Source: Rapana venosa
Taxonomy: Eukaryota; Mollusca; Gastropoda; Neogastropoda; Muricidae
Direction: 5' to 3'
DNA: 64,000 nucleotides
Assembly: GCA_028751875.1 (NCBI GenBank)
Contig: CM054153.1
Coordinates: 19,508,953 to 19,572,952, forward strand
This document shows, one piece after another, positions 35,827 to 46,595 of the stretch (positions are counted from its first letter, which is position 1; each line of letters opens with the position of its first letter). The position numbers were made by a program, and so were the translations under genes. The notes beneath the pieces were generated by a model that saw only the letters and a program-made list of their open reading frames with translations, was not told where the DNA came from and did not search any database.

Positions 35827-36311
35827 TTAGTAGAGCTTTACTTCTTTTCTTGTACTGTTACTTTCCGAATCAAACCATTTTTTATTGTGTTTTATTCTTC
35901 TTACCGGTTTGACTTTCTGGTCTTCAAGCTTAATTGTGCCACTTTGAAAAAGAAAATCAGACAGCTGTCTGGAATATTCATTTACGACGTTTGAGGAATC
36001 AGGTGCTTTGTACTTTGTTTTATTTTTTTTTAATACTGTATTTGTTTCAGTTTTTATTTGTGTTAGGTGTGATTGTATTGCTGGTAGTAGAAGTGCCTTT
36101 TCAAATTGTCCTTTGAATTTGTATCCCATACAAAACTTTGTTTGTTGTGGTGAATTTTTTGTAACATACTCTGCTGTGTGTCTTTTAATATTTTGATAGC
36201 CCTCTGCAAACGTGTTTTGTCTATATCTGGTATATCTATATCTAAATCTAGTGGACAATGATCAGAGTATTCCATTAAATCTCTAACTTTCATATGCTTC
36301 CCCTCTTTCAT
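35827..36311 (-). pseudogene. LINE ORF2 fragment, end of endonuclease and linker
   Basis: Two overlapping open frames joined by a frameshift. The first reads DLMEYSDHCPLDLDIDIPDI (the SDH motif of AP endonucleases). The second continues with AEGYQNIKRHTAEYVTKNSP toward the reverse transcriptase. It is part of the decayed LINE. Confidence 0.75.
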
Positions 36312-39300
36312 AAATGATTTTGAACAAATGAAATAATCCCAACACTACAACCTTGAGGTTGAAAGCAGTAAATTACCCTGTAAATCTCCTAATGTTCGGC
36401 CATTTAATATTATAATTGATTGTCGGTACAAATATTAGCTAAAAGTCTACCATATTTGTGGACAATTCTACCCCATTGAGCACCTTTGATAGCATTGGTC
36501 ATATTCATTTTCTTCAGGTAAATTGTAGTAATTTGGTTCTGGATCTATTTCTATAAGTCAGTCAGTCTTCCTGATCGGGGCATTAGATCTCCGCACAATA
36601 TTATCTGACCTCTTTCAGACAAATTTTCTATGTCTTGTTCTAAATTTTCCATATTTTCTGTGTATGAACTTTTCCAAAGAAGAAAATTGGGGTGGAATAT
36701 ATGCACATCCTATAAAAATATTCTTGTTTGATGATCTTAATGAGTTTTTCCTGTATCTTTTTGCATCCACACAATATCTGAACTATTTTGTGGTAACAAT
36801 TTTTTTACTTTTTCGATAATCTCCTTAATGAAAACTGAAATACCCCCTGAAGCACTGACAGATCTATTTTTTTTTTGGTCTGCAGTAGTTGCACTGACAT
36901 AACCCTGGTAGAGTTACATCTTCTACAGATTTTTTATCTGAATGTGTTTCTTGTAAATTATTACATCGTATATATAAAACATGTCTTTTATGTGTACGTC
37001 ATTTAGTTTGTTTACATTAATTCCATCAACTTTTCCATAGTACTTCTAATTTTTCCACGATAATATTCTCATGTTTTACTCATTTGTTAAATATCATTGT
37101 GAACACAGAGATCTTTTCAATGTGGTAAACAAACCATGTGCATATCATTTTAATGAATTGTAGTTGTTTCTTTTCCGTTATATCTCTAACTATAGAAATG
37201 TTTTCCATTCTTATCATTGTTTAACTGTCTACTATACTAAAACAACAACGGCAACAAATTACATAATCATTAAAATTTACATAATCAAGAGTTTTATTTT
37301 AAGTTAAGAGTGTATTCAATTTTAACTATTAATTAAAGAACTTGACAAATCATCCATTGTATCCGAAAAAAAAAAATTAATATATTAAATGATAACATGT
37401 GTTCAAAAGACTTTAACTGGGACAGACTTTCTTTGGGTTAATATCAATGTACCAGACTGGTGTTTGTTGTGTGTGGGGTGTGTGTGTGTGTGTGTGTTGT
37501 GTGTGTGTGTGTGTGTGTCGTGCGTGCTTTGTGTGTGTGTAACCTACATACTTTCTATATTTCACCATCTCTTGGACTTGTTTTTTATACAAGTAAGTAG
37601 ATCTATTTACGCCATCGAAAGTGTACAGGGCTAAGTACCTTTGATCAACGATTGAAATCAAAGATTTTTTTTTTTTTTTTTTTTTAAATGACGTAGTGTC
37701 ATCTGGCATCACATTGTTGTTATTTGTATCTGGTACTCAAGTAGTGTGTGTGTGTGTGTGTGTGTGTTTGAACGCGTGTACGTGCATGTTGCGTGCGCGT
37801 TTGTGTATGTGAGTGCGCATGTGCGCGTGTATATATATGTGTTACGTGAGTGTGGGTAAGTTGTCTATGTGGGGTGTAAGTGTGTGTATCGTGAGGAAAG
37901 GTGCATGTATGTGTATTGGAAGGGGGAAGGGGGGGTTGCCTCTATCTGCATGTTTCCTATTATTTGTATATATGTACGTGATAGATGTATATGTTATCTT
38001 AATATCTGTATGTGCCAGTCTTTGATTACACATTTCATTTTGTATTTCTCCAGCCATGGTGTTGAATGGTCTCCAGTTTTGTTTTCCCCTCTATGCAGGT
38101 GGTAGTAAAACCCTTTTGGTCTCCACGTCAGTTCATCTTCCTCCTTTTGTCGTCATGGTCGTACTTCCAGTCAGTGTTGTAAATGCCATCTGTTGCTCGT
38201 TCCAGTTTCCCTTTACACCACCTTCCCTGTCACCTCTCCATCCTTGTTGGTTCCTTTCTTGTTGACGTTGTCTGTAGCCCACTGCTGCCCATCTGTCGTC
38301 CACGGTCGTGATGTCTGGTTATTCCCCCTGTCTTCTGTCTCCATGCTGTGTGCGTCTTCTCCATTGTCGTCCGTTTCCATCCCAAGCAGTGATCTTTGAT
38401 GTGTCGCATTTTTCTCCCCTTCTGGTGAAAATGGCTCATCATTCACATTTTCTTGAGTTCTGTATTTGTTCCGTTTGTATTGGCCTATCCAATTCTTTTT
38501 GTCATTTGCTGATTGTTGTTGGGGCACAGTATCTGTCTGCATTGTTCGATTGCATTATTTGAACGTCATTTGGTCGTTTTTCTTTCAGGTACTGTCTCTG
38601 TTGTCTTTCAGTCTGCCATCCAATTTCTCTTTTCTGTATTTCAAATTTCTTGCCGAATTTTGGTCGTGGTTTATGTTTTTTGACTGTCCAGCACGTGCGT
38701 GTAGGTGTCGACCTATGCTGCCTTTCTAGTGTTCCACAGCCTCGTGTGAGGGGATGGGTGGTGTCCCGGGAAAAGGGCTCTGTTTTGGGGGTTCAGGTGT
38801 GGTCGATGAAAGACATATTGTCAAGGTGGAACAAATCACCTACACAAAAGCGTTGAATATTTTTCTTTAGCTTCAGTTCTTTTTCGGTTGTTGAAATGGT
38901 TCCCGGGTAACTATTTGTGTGTCTTTGAATTCCTCATTTATTTTTTGAAACCCCCTGTGTCATTTTCTGACTTGCTGTTTTTTCTGTTTTGTTCTTCAAG
39001 TTGTTCAAACCACAGTGAATTAGTATTACTTCAGGGGTCGACTTGATTTTTTCTATTTCTTTTTGACAGTCATTTATTGTGTATATATTTTTTTTCTTGA
39101 TGGCAAGTCCGTATGAGCTTCCTAATCGCTCAGCGTCATACCCTCCAATACAGAGTCATGGGAACATCAGAACATATGGAAGACTGCCTGAAGTCATGTT
39201 TCATTGACATTTTTATCATCGAATTCTTCTTCTTCAGTACTTGAGCTCAGAGTACCATTTGTCATCTGTGACACAATTCCTATTCTTCTTGTTTGGTTTC

Positions 39301-39687
39301 GTCATCGCATTATCAAATAGAGGGAGGCTGTTTTCTGGAAAAGTCTCGGTTTTACTTTCCGACAAGGTAGTTCTGGGGGTTCTTGTTCGCAGTCTTTTTC
39401 GTGCTTTTCTTGTTTTGATTTTGTTTGATTAGTTTTCTTTGAAGTTCTTCGTTTTCTTTTTTGACTGTCATTACTTTTCGGCGTTTTGTTTGTGATGATT
39501 TGGGTATTTTTTTCACAGACTGCCGCATTGATGTTTTGAGGTTCTGAGTAGTACCATGGTCTGTGTTGTTCTTTCAATTCATTGAATGATGAGTACATGT
39601 GCTCTGCTAGTGTGCTCACTGCCTTTTCTAGGTTACAGGGCCATTGCCTTAGTTCTGTGACTTTGGCTTCTAAGATGATTTTGTCAT

Positions 39688-40086
39688 TTATTTGCGCCCT
39701 GACTTTTTTTCGATGAGTGACGTCATTTCTTGATTTGCGTCATTTGTCAGGTCTGCCTGTCTATCGATTTCCTCCATTACTTGTTCAGACCCAAATTTTG
39801 CTTTTGGCACAGATCTGGCATGTGTATATTCCTGTAGATCTGGCAAAATACAAATCTGGTATTTAGGGAGTGAGGTACAGGCCCAATGGATCTTCCTGTT
39901 ACACTCACTGCACTTTAAGGTTTTTCCCTTTAAATGTCTGCTACATATGCATGTCTGTTCATGTGCAGTCAGTACGTGTTTTCTGTCTGTTTCTTCTGTG
40001 CTGTCGCATTCTTCATCAGCTCTGCTTTTATCATCATCATCTTCTTCTTTGTTTTTGTCATTTTCATCTCTACTATAGCCATACAC
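39688..40086 (-). pseudogene. LINE ORF1 fragment with PHD-like finger
   Basis: A 132-codon frame. It has an acidic/basic N-terminal part, then the finger at residues 46-70 (CIC at 46-48, CSEC at 59-62, HWAC at 67-70). Upstream frame remnants continue toward 40.3 kb, and the esterase block lies downstream after stops and frameshifts. Confidence 0.7.
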
Positions 40087-40356
40087 TGGCGGACATCTAA
40101 TTCCTGATGTTTCATTGCTTCAACGCTTTTTCTAAGCTGTCATAACTTTTGTGGGCTGCTCCTGGTAGCCTAAACTGATGTACTCGCCTCATTCCAAGTC
40201 GTGTGAAGATTCCAACCGTTCTCCCCTTTTGTCCAGCGTAAAATTTCGTGTCACATCCCTTTTTTTTTTCGTGACATTTCATGCACAATCACCACATTCA
40301 CCAGATCTCTGTGTTCACTAGAAATCGCTTAACGTCTGGTAGTCGCCATCTTGTGT

Positions 40357-40450
40357 GTGTGTGTGTGTGTGTGTAGTGTAGTGTAGTGTAGTGTAGTGTG
40401 TGTGTTGTGTTGTGTTGTGTTGTGTTGTGTTGTGTAGTGTGTGTGTGTTC
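40357..40450. repeat. (GT)n with GTGTA/GTGTT pentanucleotides
   Basis: GT dinucleotides grade into GTGTA and TGTGT pentamers at the 5' edge of the LINE. Confidence 0.85.
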
Positions 40451-40795
40451 ACATGTACACACGCACGTGTGAGTATGGTATTTTTACGCTGAATCAATTT
40501 TTTGGAGCGCACATGTTCCTATATGGAGTTATTTTTAGTAGCTGCATGTTGAGCGAAGAAGTGACTAGACCTAGTCATGCGTTTCAATGCACAATGCCGA
40601 TCAGCCCCTAACTATTGCTCCCTCCTCCAAATGTGCCCCGGGTAAATTGAGCCTAAAGCAACAAGAGCGAGAACAGTTCTGCTGTTGTAGAGGTTTTCCC
40701 CACACACACCACACACACACACACACAACACAAACACACACACAAACACACACACGCACGCACACACACACACACACACGCACACACACACACAA
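40451..40795. other. Spacer and (CA)n microsatellite
   Basis: No ORF to about 40700, then (CA)n with CG interruptions at 40701-40795, leading directly into a SINE. Confidence 0.7.
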
Positions 40796-41012
40796 GTCCT
40801 TTGGATGAGACTATAAACCGAGGCCCCGTGTTCGAACGCACGCAGAACATCTTGCGCACACGTTAAATCTTGTTCCGCTTTAAGGAAGAAGAGTAAGCCA
40901 TTGTGTGCCGGTGGAAACAGATGACAAAATTTACAAAACCGCATACACACGGGGACTGGATGTAAAAAAGCACATGAGTGCTTATTTCATTATCCTCGAT
41001 ATAAAAGAATAA
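40796..41012 (+). mobile_element. SINE, 5'-truncated copy (plus)
   Basis: GTCCTTTGGATGAGACTATA, then the GAACATCTTGCGCACACG block, GTGCCGGTGGAAACAG, ACACGGGGACTGGATG and the TATCCTCGATATAAAAGAAT tail. Confidence 0.88.
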
Positions 41013-41035
41013 AATAAAATTAAATAGAAAAAAAC

Positions 41036-41052
41036 AGAGAGAGGGGGAGAGA

Positions 41053-41090
<38 letters not shown>

Positions 41091-41172
41091 CTTCGTCAAT
41101 CTTTTTTTTTTTTAAAGAAAGAAAGAAAGAAAAAGAAAAGAAAGAAAGAAAGAACGAAAGAAAAAGAAAAAC
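41036..41172. repeat. (GA)n and (GAAA)n microsatellites
   Basis: (GA)n at 41036-41090, a T run, then GAAA/AAAG tetranucleotides to 41172. Confidence 0.9.
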
Positions 41173-41384
41173 AAAAGCTTTTTTTACTACCTGGCCCATG
41201 GTCATTCCTGTTTATCAATTTCCTACCATTTCTGCATGTAATGAGAAGCAGTGCATCCATTTATTTGTCCTTACTATGTTTCTTGCCTTATCCCACAAGA
41301 GAGAGAGACAGAGACACAGACAGAGAGACAGACAAAGATTTGCAGGCAAACTACCAAAAACAAAATTCACTTGGAGTAACTAAA

Positions 41385-41530
41385 TCCTGTTCCGCTTTTC
41401 ATAGGCCATTGTGTGCCGGTGGGAATAGACGACAAAATTTACACCACCGCATACACACGGGGACTGGATGTAAAAAAAAAGCACTAGGTACTTATTCCAT
41501 TATCCTCGATGTAAAAGAATACAATAAATA
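41385..41530 (+). mobile_element. SINE 3' half (plus)
   Basis: AATCCTGTTCCGCTTTTCAT, then GTGCCGGTGGGAATAG, the GGGACTGGATGTAAAAAAAA block and the TATCCTCGATGTAAAAGAAT tail. Confidence 0.85.
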
Positions 41531-41579
41531 AATGGTACTTTTACATTGTGATAACAACATAACAATGAAACTCCCTGTC

Positions 41580-42710
41580 AGTAAAGATAGCATCCCCACC
41601 TCCTGGAAGTTCTGTGCTAGGAATTCCCTCTTTTCTATCCCTCTCCTTTACTCTTCTTTGTTCCTTTTCTTCCTGTCACCTCCTTCTTGTCTATTTTCTT
41701 TCCCCCTCTCTGTTCCTGCCTTGTTCCTTTTCTTCCTGTCACCTCCTTCTTGTCTATTTTCTTCTATCTCGTTCTGCCTTGTTCCTTTTCTTCCTGTCAC
41801 CTCCTTCTTGTCTATTTTTTTTTCCCCCTCTCTGTTCCTGCCTTGTTTCTTTTCTTCCTGTCACCTCCTTCTTGTCTATTTTCTTTCCCCCTCTTGTTCC
41901 TGCCTTGTTCCTTTTCTTCCTGTCACCTCTCCTTCTCGTCTATTTTTTTCCCCTCTCTGTTTCCTGCCTTGTTCCCTTTTTTTCAGTCACCTCCTTCTTG
42001 TCTATTTTCTTTCCCCCCCTCTGTTCCTGCCTTGTTCCTTTTCTTCTGTCACCTCCTTCTTGTCTATTTTTTTTTCTATCTCTGTTTCTGCCATGTTTCC
42101 CTTTTTTTCCTGTCACCTCCTTCTTGGGCTATTTTCTTTCCCCTCTCTGTTCCTGCCTTGTTCTTTTCTTCCTGTCACCCCCTTCTTGTCTATTTTCTTT
42201 CTATCTCTGTTTCTGGGCCTTTTTCCTTTTCTTCCTGTCACCTCCTTCTTGTCTATTTTCTTTCCCCCTCTTGTTTCTGCCTTGTTCCTTTTCTTCCTGT
42301 CACCTCCTTCTTGTCTATTTTCTTTCCCCCTCTCTGTTCCTGCCTTGTTCCTTTTCTTCCTGTCACCTCCTTCTTGTCTATTTTCTTTCCCCTCTCTGTG
42401 TCTGCCTTGTTCCTTTTCTTCCTGTCACCTCCTTCTTGTCTATTTTCTTTCCCCTCTCTGTGTCTGCCTTGTTCCTTTTCTTCCTGTCACCTCCTTCTTG
42501 TCTATTTTTTTTCCCCCCCTCTGTGTCTGCCATGTTCCTTTTCTTCCTGTCACCTCTCCTTCTTGTCTATTTTCTGTCCCCCTCTCTGTTCCTGCCTTGT
42601 TCCTTTTCTTCCTGTCACCTCCTTCTCGTCTATTTTCTACCTTCCTGGTCCATTCTCCTTCCTCTCCTTCCAGAAAGAACTAAACGATAAACAACGCTCT
42701 CCCGTGCCAA
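41580..42710 (+). repeat. Dispersed repeat B expanded into a 63-bp pyrimidine minisatellite
   Basis: About 16 tandem units at 41676-42620 with core CTGTCACCTCCTTCTTGTCT followed by a CT-rich stretch. Because 63 is a multiple of three and the strand is almost pure pyrimidine, all three plus frames stay open (358-383 codons, Leu/Phe/Ser/Pro). The flanks match those of the unexpanded copy at 28680-28885. Confidence 0.93.
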
Positions 42711-43850
42711 TGTCGGATGCGCTGGGTATGACTTGTAAGGCGCTTAACGGCAGCGCAACGCCATTTTCGTTCATATGACGAGACAACAGTAGTTGCTGTG
42801 TGAGCGTTCGGCGAAGAAGAAGGAGAATTCAACAGTATCTCAGAACACAAAATGCTCTAGGCAAAGGGGTGGGGGGGGGGAAGAGAGAGAGAGAGAGAGA
42901 AGAAGAGAGAGAGAGAGAAGGGAGGGGGAAGGAGAGAGAGGGGAGAGAGAGAGAGAGCAGGAAAAAAAAGGAAACTTGAGCGAAAGACTCGTTCCAAATA
43001 ATTATTTTTATCCTGGGGGTCAAAATATGAGTGAGGGGGGGGGGGGGAGGGTAGCTTCAACGAGAGTGCTACACGTCTGGAATTCCTCCCTATTGGGAAG
43101 AGTAAACTAATAGGTTCCCCCTCCCTCCAGTGGTGGGTGTTGTTATGTGACCGTCTAACAGAGTTTGGTGTGCAGATACGACAAGCACTGGAGCATACTA
43201 GCATAATTATGTGACGGGAGTGTATGTATGTGTGGGGACTGTGGTGTTTCTTTTGGGATCTACTGTTACTTACGCAAGTGTAAGAATTTCAGTCAAACCA
43301 TTTTTTTGACCATTATGGTAATCTTTATTATATTCCTCTTTGTCTGAAGCGGTGGTTTGGTGTATAATTAATAGTTGAGAAAGTTTAAGTCCTCGTCGTC
43401 GTCATAGTAGTTAGTAGTAGTAGTAGTAGTAGTAGTAGCAGCACCAGCAAAGTGTGAGTGTGTGTTTGTGTTTGCGTGTTTGTGCGTGCGTGCGTGTGTG
43501 TGTGTTTGCGTGTGTCTGTTAATGCGTGTGTGTGTGTGTGTTTGCGCGCGCGCGTGTGTGTGAGTGTAGTAGTAGTACCAGCTGAGTTATTGTATGATCA
43601 TGATTAGATTATTGCTACAGTGTGTGGGTGTTATAATTCTTATTATTCTCATCTTCGTCGTTTTCCTCGCATCGTAATCGTCATCAGTTTTTCGTAGTGG
43701 TTTGATGTTGACAGTTTGAAGGTGATTTTTTGTTTTGTTTTAACTGTTGGTGCTGTTGTGTTAGTTGTTGCTTATCACGTGATTTCGTGATATCAGAAAG
43801 AAAGGAACACCCTGTCAAGCTACAAATACATGCAGCAGTTCTTAATCATC
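42711..43850. other. Intergenic spacer with purine and GT tracts
   Basis: (GA)n and G runs at 42868-42960, a (TAG)n array at 43406-43440, GT/GC-rich stretches at 43457-43562. A segment ending GTGTGAGCGTTCGGCGAAGA near 42816 resembles one at 58078-58100. No gene recognised. Confidence 0.6.
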
Positions 43851-43863
43851 ATGGAAATAGTTA

Positions 43864-43867
<4 letters not shown>

Positions 43868-43910
<43 letters not shown>

Positions 43911-44265
43911 TCTCTCTCTGTCACAGGTGGGTGTATGTGGTGTGTGTGTGTGTGTGTGCGTGCGTGCGTGCGAGTGTGTTTGCGCGCGCGCGCGTGATGT
44001 GTGTGGTTTGGGTGCGTGTGTGTTTGTGTGTGTGTTTGTACGTGTGTGTGTATGTGTGTGTGTGCGTGCGTGTGTGTGTTTGTGTGAGTATGTGTGTGTG
44101 TGTGTATTTGTGCTTTGTGCAAGTGTGTGTGTGTGTATGTGTGTGTGTGTGTATGTGTGTGTGCGCGCGCGCGTATGTCTGCGTGTGTATCTTTTGCGCG
44201 AGTGTGCGCCCGCGCGTGTGTGTATGTCTGTGTGTGAGTCTGTCTCTGCGTGTCTGTGCTAGTAA
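43868..44265. repeat. (CT)n followed by a GT/GC array
   Basis: (CT)n at 43868-43918, then about 330 bp of GT with CGCG and TTTG interruptions. It gives spurious His/Thr and Cys/Val frames. Confidence 0.92.
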
Positions 44266-44304
44266 ATACCCGTGTATATCTCTCCACATTGGGAAGGGAG
44301 GAGA

Positions 44305-44388
44305 GGGTAATAATAATAATAATAATATATGAAATTTATATAGCGCTGAATCTTGTAAAAAAAAAAAAAAAAAATCGAAGCGCTTACA
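44305..44388 (-). mobile_element. LINE 3'-end fragment (minus)
   Basis: On the plus strand: (TAA)n, then TTTATATAGCGCTGAATCTT, an A run and ATCGAAGCGCTTAC. It is the reverse of the 3' module seen at 21.7 and 27.3 kb. It lies about 240 bases upstream of the ANKDD1 start codon. Confidence 0.75.
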
Positions 44389-44628
44389 CGTGTGTATGTG
44401 CGTGCGCGCGCTTGCGTGCGTGCGTGCGTGCGTATGTATCCACGCATGTATGTGTGCATGCATTCTCCATTGTGCACGTCCATCTCAGGGGGACCGGGGC
44501 CAAAAGAGAGAGACGATCGAGCTAGGCTGTAACCTAGATCTATACCGCTAACGCCAAAGCACAGCTAGCTGCCTGCCTACCTGCCTGCCTGCCTGCCTGC
44601 AGCCCGCCTGCCTGCTATACCTACAGAC

Positions 44629-44704
44629 ATGGACAAGAACAAGGACAGCCAGGACCGCAACAAAGGACTGCACTGGGGAGTAGCTACCTTCCTCCCCACA
44701 GAGA
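44629..44704 (+). CDS. ANKDD1: ANKDD1 exon 1 (start)
   Basis: ATG at 44629 begins [20 protein letters not shown]. It ends GAGA|GTGAGA in phase 1, which fits exon 2 exactly and makes codon 26 ATG. An acceptor-like CTATACCTACAG lies two bases before the ATG, so a further upstream non-coding exon is possible. It is the least certain exon because it has no ankyrin signature. Confidence 0.55.
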
Positions 44705-45018
44705 GTGAGAACATCACGTATAGTTTATACTTCAGCATAATTGTGATATCACTTAGTCGAGGATCATACGCTTGCTTAAGTGTAATTAAATTATAAATTA
44801 CACTTAAGCAAGCGTATGATCCTCGGCTGTATGTTGACGCGACACGTTAAATTCGTAAGTACACACAGCCTGTACTAAAATATTGTCCTTGCTGGGCACA
44901 AAATAATAGTCTGTGAGTTTCTTTAGTGACATAACAGACAAGTTTACTTAAGTCATATTACGATATTGCGGGCGGGTGGGGGGGGGGGGGGGGGGGGGGA
45001 GCATGTATGCATCGTTTT

Positions 45019-45053
<35 letters not shown>

Positions 45054-45133
45054 GGACTGGATGTAAAAAAGCACATGAGTGCTTATTAATTATCCTCGAA
45101 ATAAAAGAATTTGTCACACACACACACACACAC

Positions 45134-45166
<33 letters not shown>

Positions 45167-45811
45167 GGCAGACAGAGAGTCAGACAGACAGAAAGACTCA
45201 GAGACAGAAAGAGACACAGACACAGAGAGAGAGAGTGGGGAGGCAGTCAGAGACAGATGCAAATTTCGTTGGTTTCATATAGTTAAGTTTACATACATTT
45301 CTCTAAGCATTCGCCTGCATTTTTGGCACTTTTTATGATATAGTTATAGCGTCGCACATTTCCTCTTTTTCCCCGTTCCCTGACAAACCACTGCATACAA
45401 ACTGCTAGCATCATTTGTCATCCCATTCCATGCTATTTTTCGAATGACGGATATGCACATTTAATGGCCATTGCTCGGTTCTTAACTAATTGCGTCCTAA
45501 ATGTCATTAACGCTCAGCATGACTCACATACACACACACACTGAGCGTTTCACAAATTTGTTGTTCCATTCTGTACGGCCCTACGTCATTAGTTTGATGA
45601 CGTTTTGAATACTGTACGTTGATACTGGCTTTATCTATCCAAACTGCCTGCGCTTTTTTTAAGTAAACCAAGTTTCTGTAGATCTGTCTGATTCAAATGC
45701 TTGGACAAGTTTTCGGATCGGATCGTTGCATTTGAAAGCTCTCTCTCTCTCTCTCTCTCAGCATTTGAAAGTAAGCTCTGCCCCCCCCCCCCCCCCCCTT
45801 CTCTCTCTCCC

Positions 45812-45883
<72 letters not shown>

Positions 45884-46551
45884 CTGTCTCTCTCCCCTGG
45901 CTCCACGAAGTTTTTTCCCGTTTTCCCCTATTCTCACTTTCTTTTTTTTTCTATTTTGGGAGTGCCATTTCATTCAAATACAAATGCTTGTTTCTCTTCG
46001 ATATTAGTAGTAGGCCTAGTAGTAGTAGGAATTTATTATAAATATCATCATTATTATCATTTTATCATCACCATCGTTTATTATCATCATCATCACCATC
46101 ATCGCCGACACCGTTATCTTCGTCATCATTATTGCAGTGTTCGTTATCGTAGTCATCTAAGCACGAACATGAAAAACAACAGGCAGTAAGTAGCAGCAGC
46201 TAACGTCAAGTCGCATTAGCGCTAAACCAGCTAATGTCGGCCTATCAATAATACAACAGCTAACTCATGAAGAACACAATAAATCATTGTTCCGCATGGG
46301 ACTCCCGACATTAAGTCAGTCATGACCCCCCCCCCCCCCCCCCCCCCCTCCCCCCCACCCACCCACCCCTGCCCTTCCCGCCCCTTCCCGCATTTATCCC
46401 CATCCCCTACCCCTCCCCTGTTTTTGTCTATCAGATTAACAACACCAACTGCATGTCGATACACGAACAAAGCAGCGCATGCATTCATGGTTCTCTTATT
46501 TCCCCAAATGCACACGCTCTGTTTTCCTCGTAGTTGGGGGAATTCAGCTGG

Positions 46552-46595
<44 letters not shown>

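Larger units (their letters stand above)
33365..40350 (-). mobile_element. Nearly full-length, decayed CR1/L2-like LINE
   Basis: Minus-strand order is ORF1, AP endonuclease, reverse transcriptase and a terminal (TGAATC)n tail at 33365-33392. ORF1 has a PHD-like finger (39877-39951, CIC..., then CSECNRKIHWAC) and an SGNH-esterase-like block (39000-39147: GGYDAERLGSSYG, then VILIHCGLNNLKN). Endonuclease motifs are GDLMPRSGRL near 36555-36612 and YSDHCPLDLD near 36250-36270. Reverse-transcriptase motifs are CCFVDFRK near 35030-35045 and YADDL at about 34723-34737. ORF1 with a zinc finger and esterase is known from the CR1/L2 group. Stops and frameshifts occur throughout, so it looks inactive. 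Microsatellites interrupt it near 37.47-37.77 kb. Confidence 0.85.

Noticed and set aside
41532..42778. Three overlapping ORFs of 358-383 codons
   Set aside because: Products of a 63-bp pyrimidine minisatellite that stays open in all frames; only Leu, Phe, Ser, Pro and Cys repeats result.
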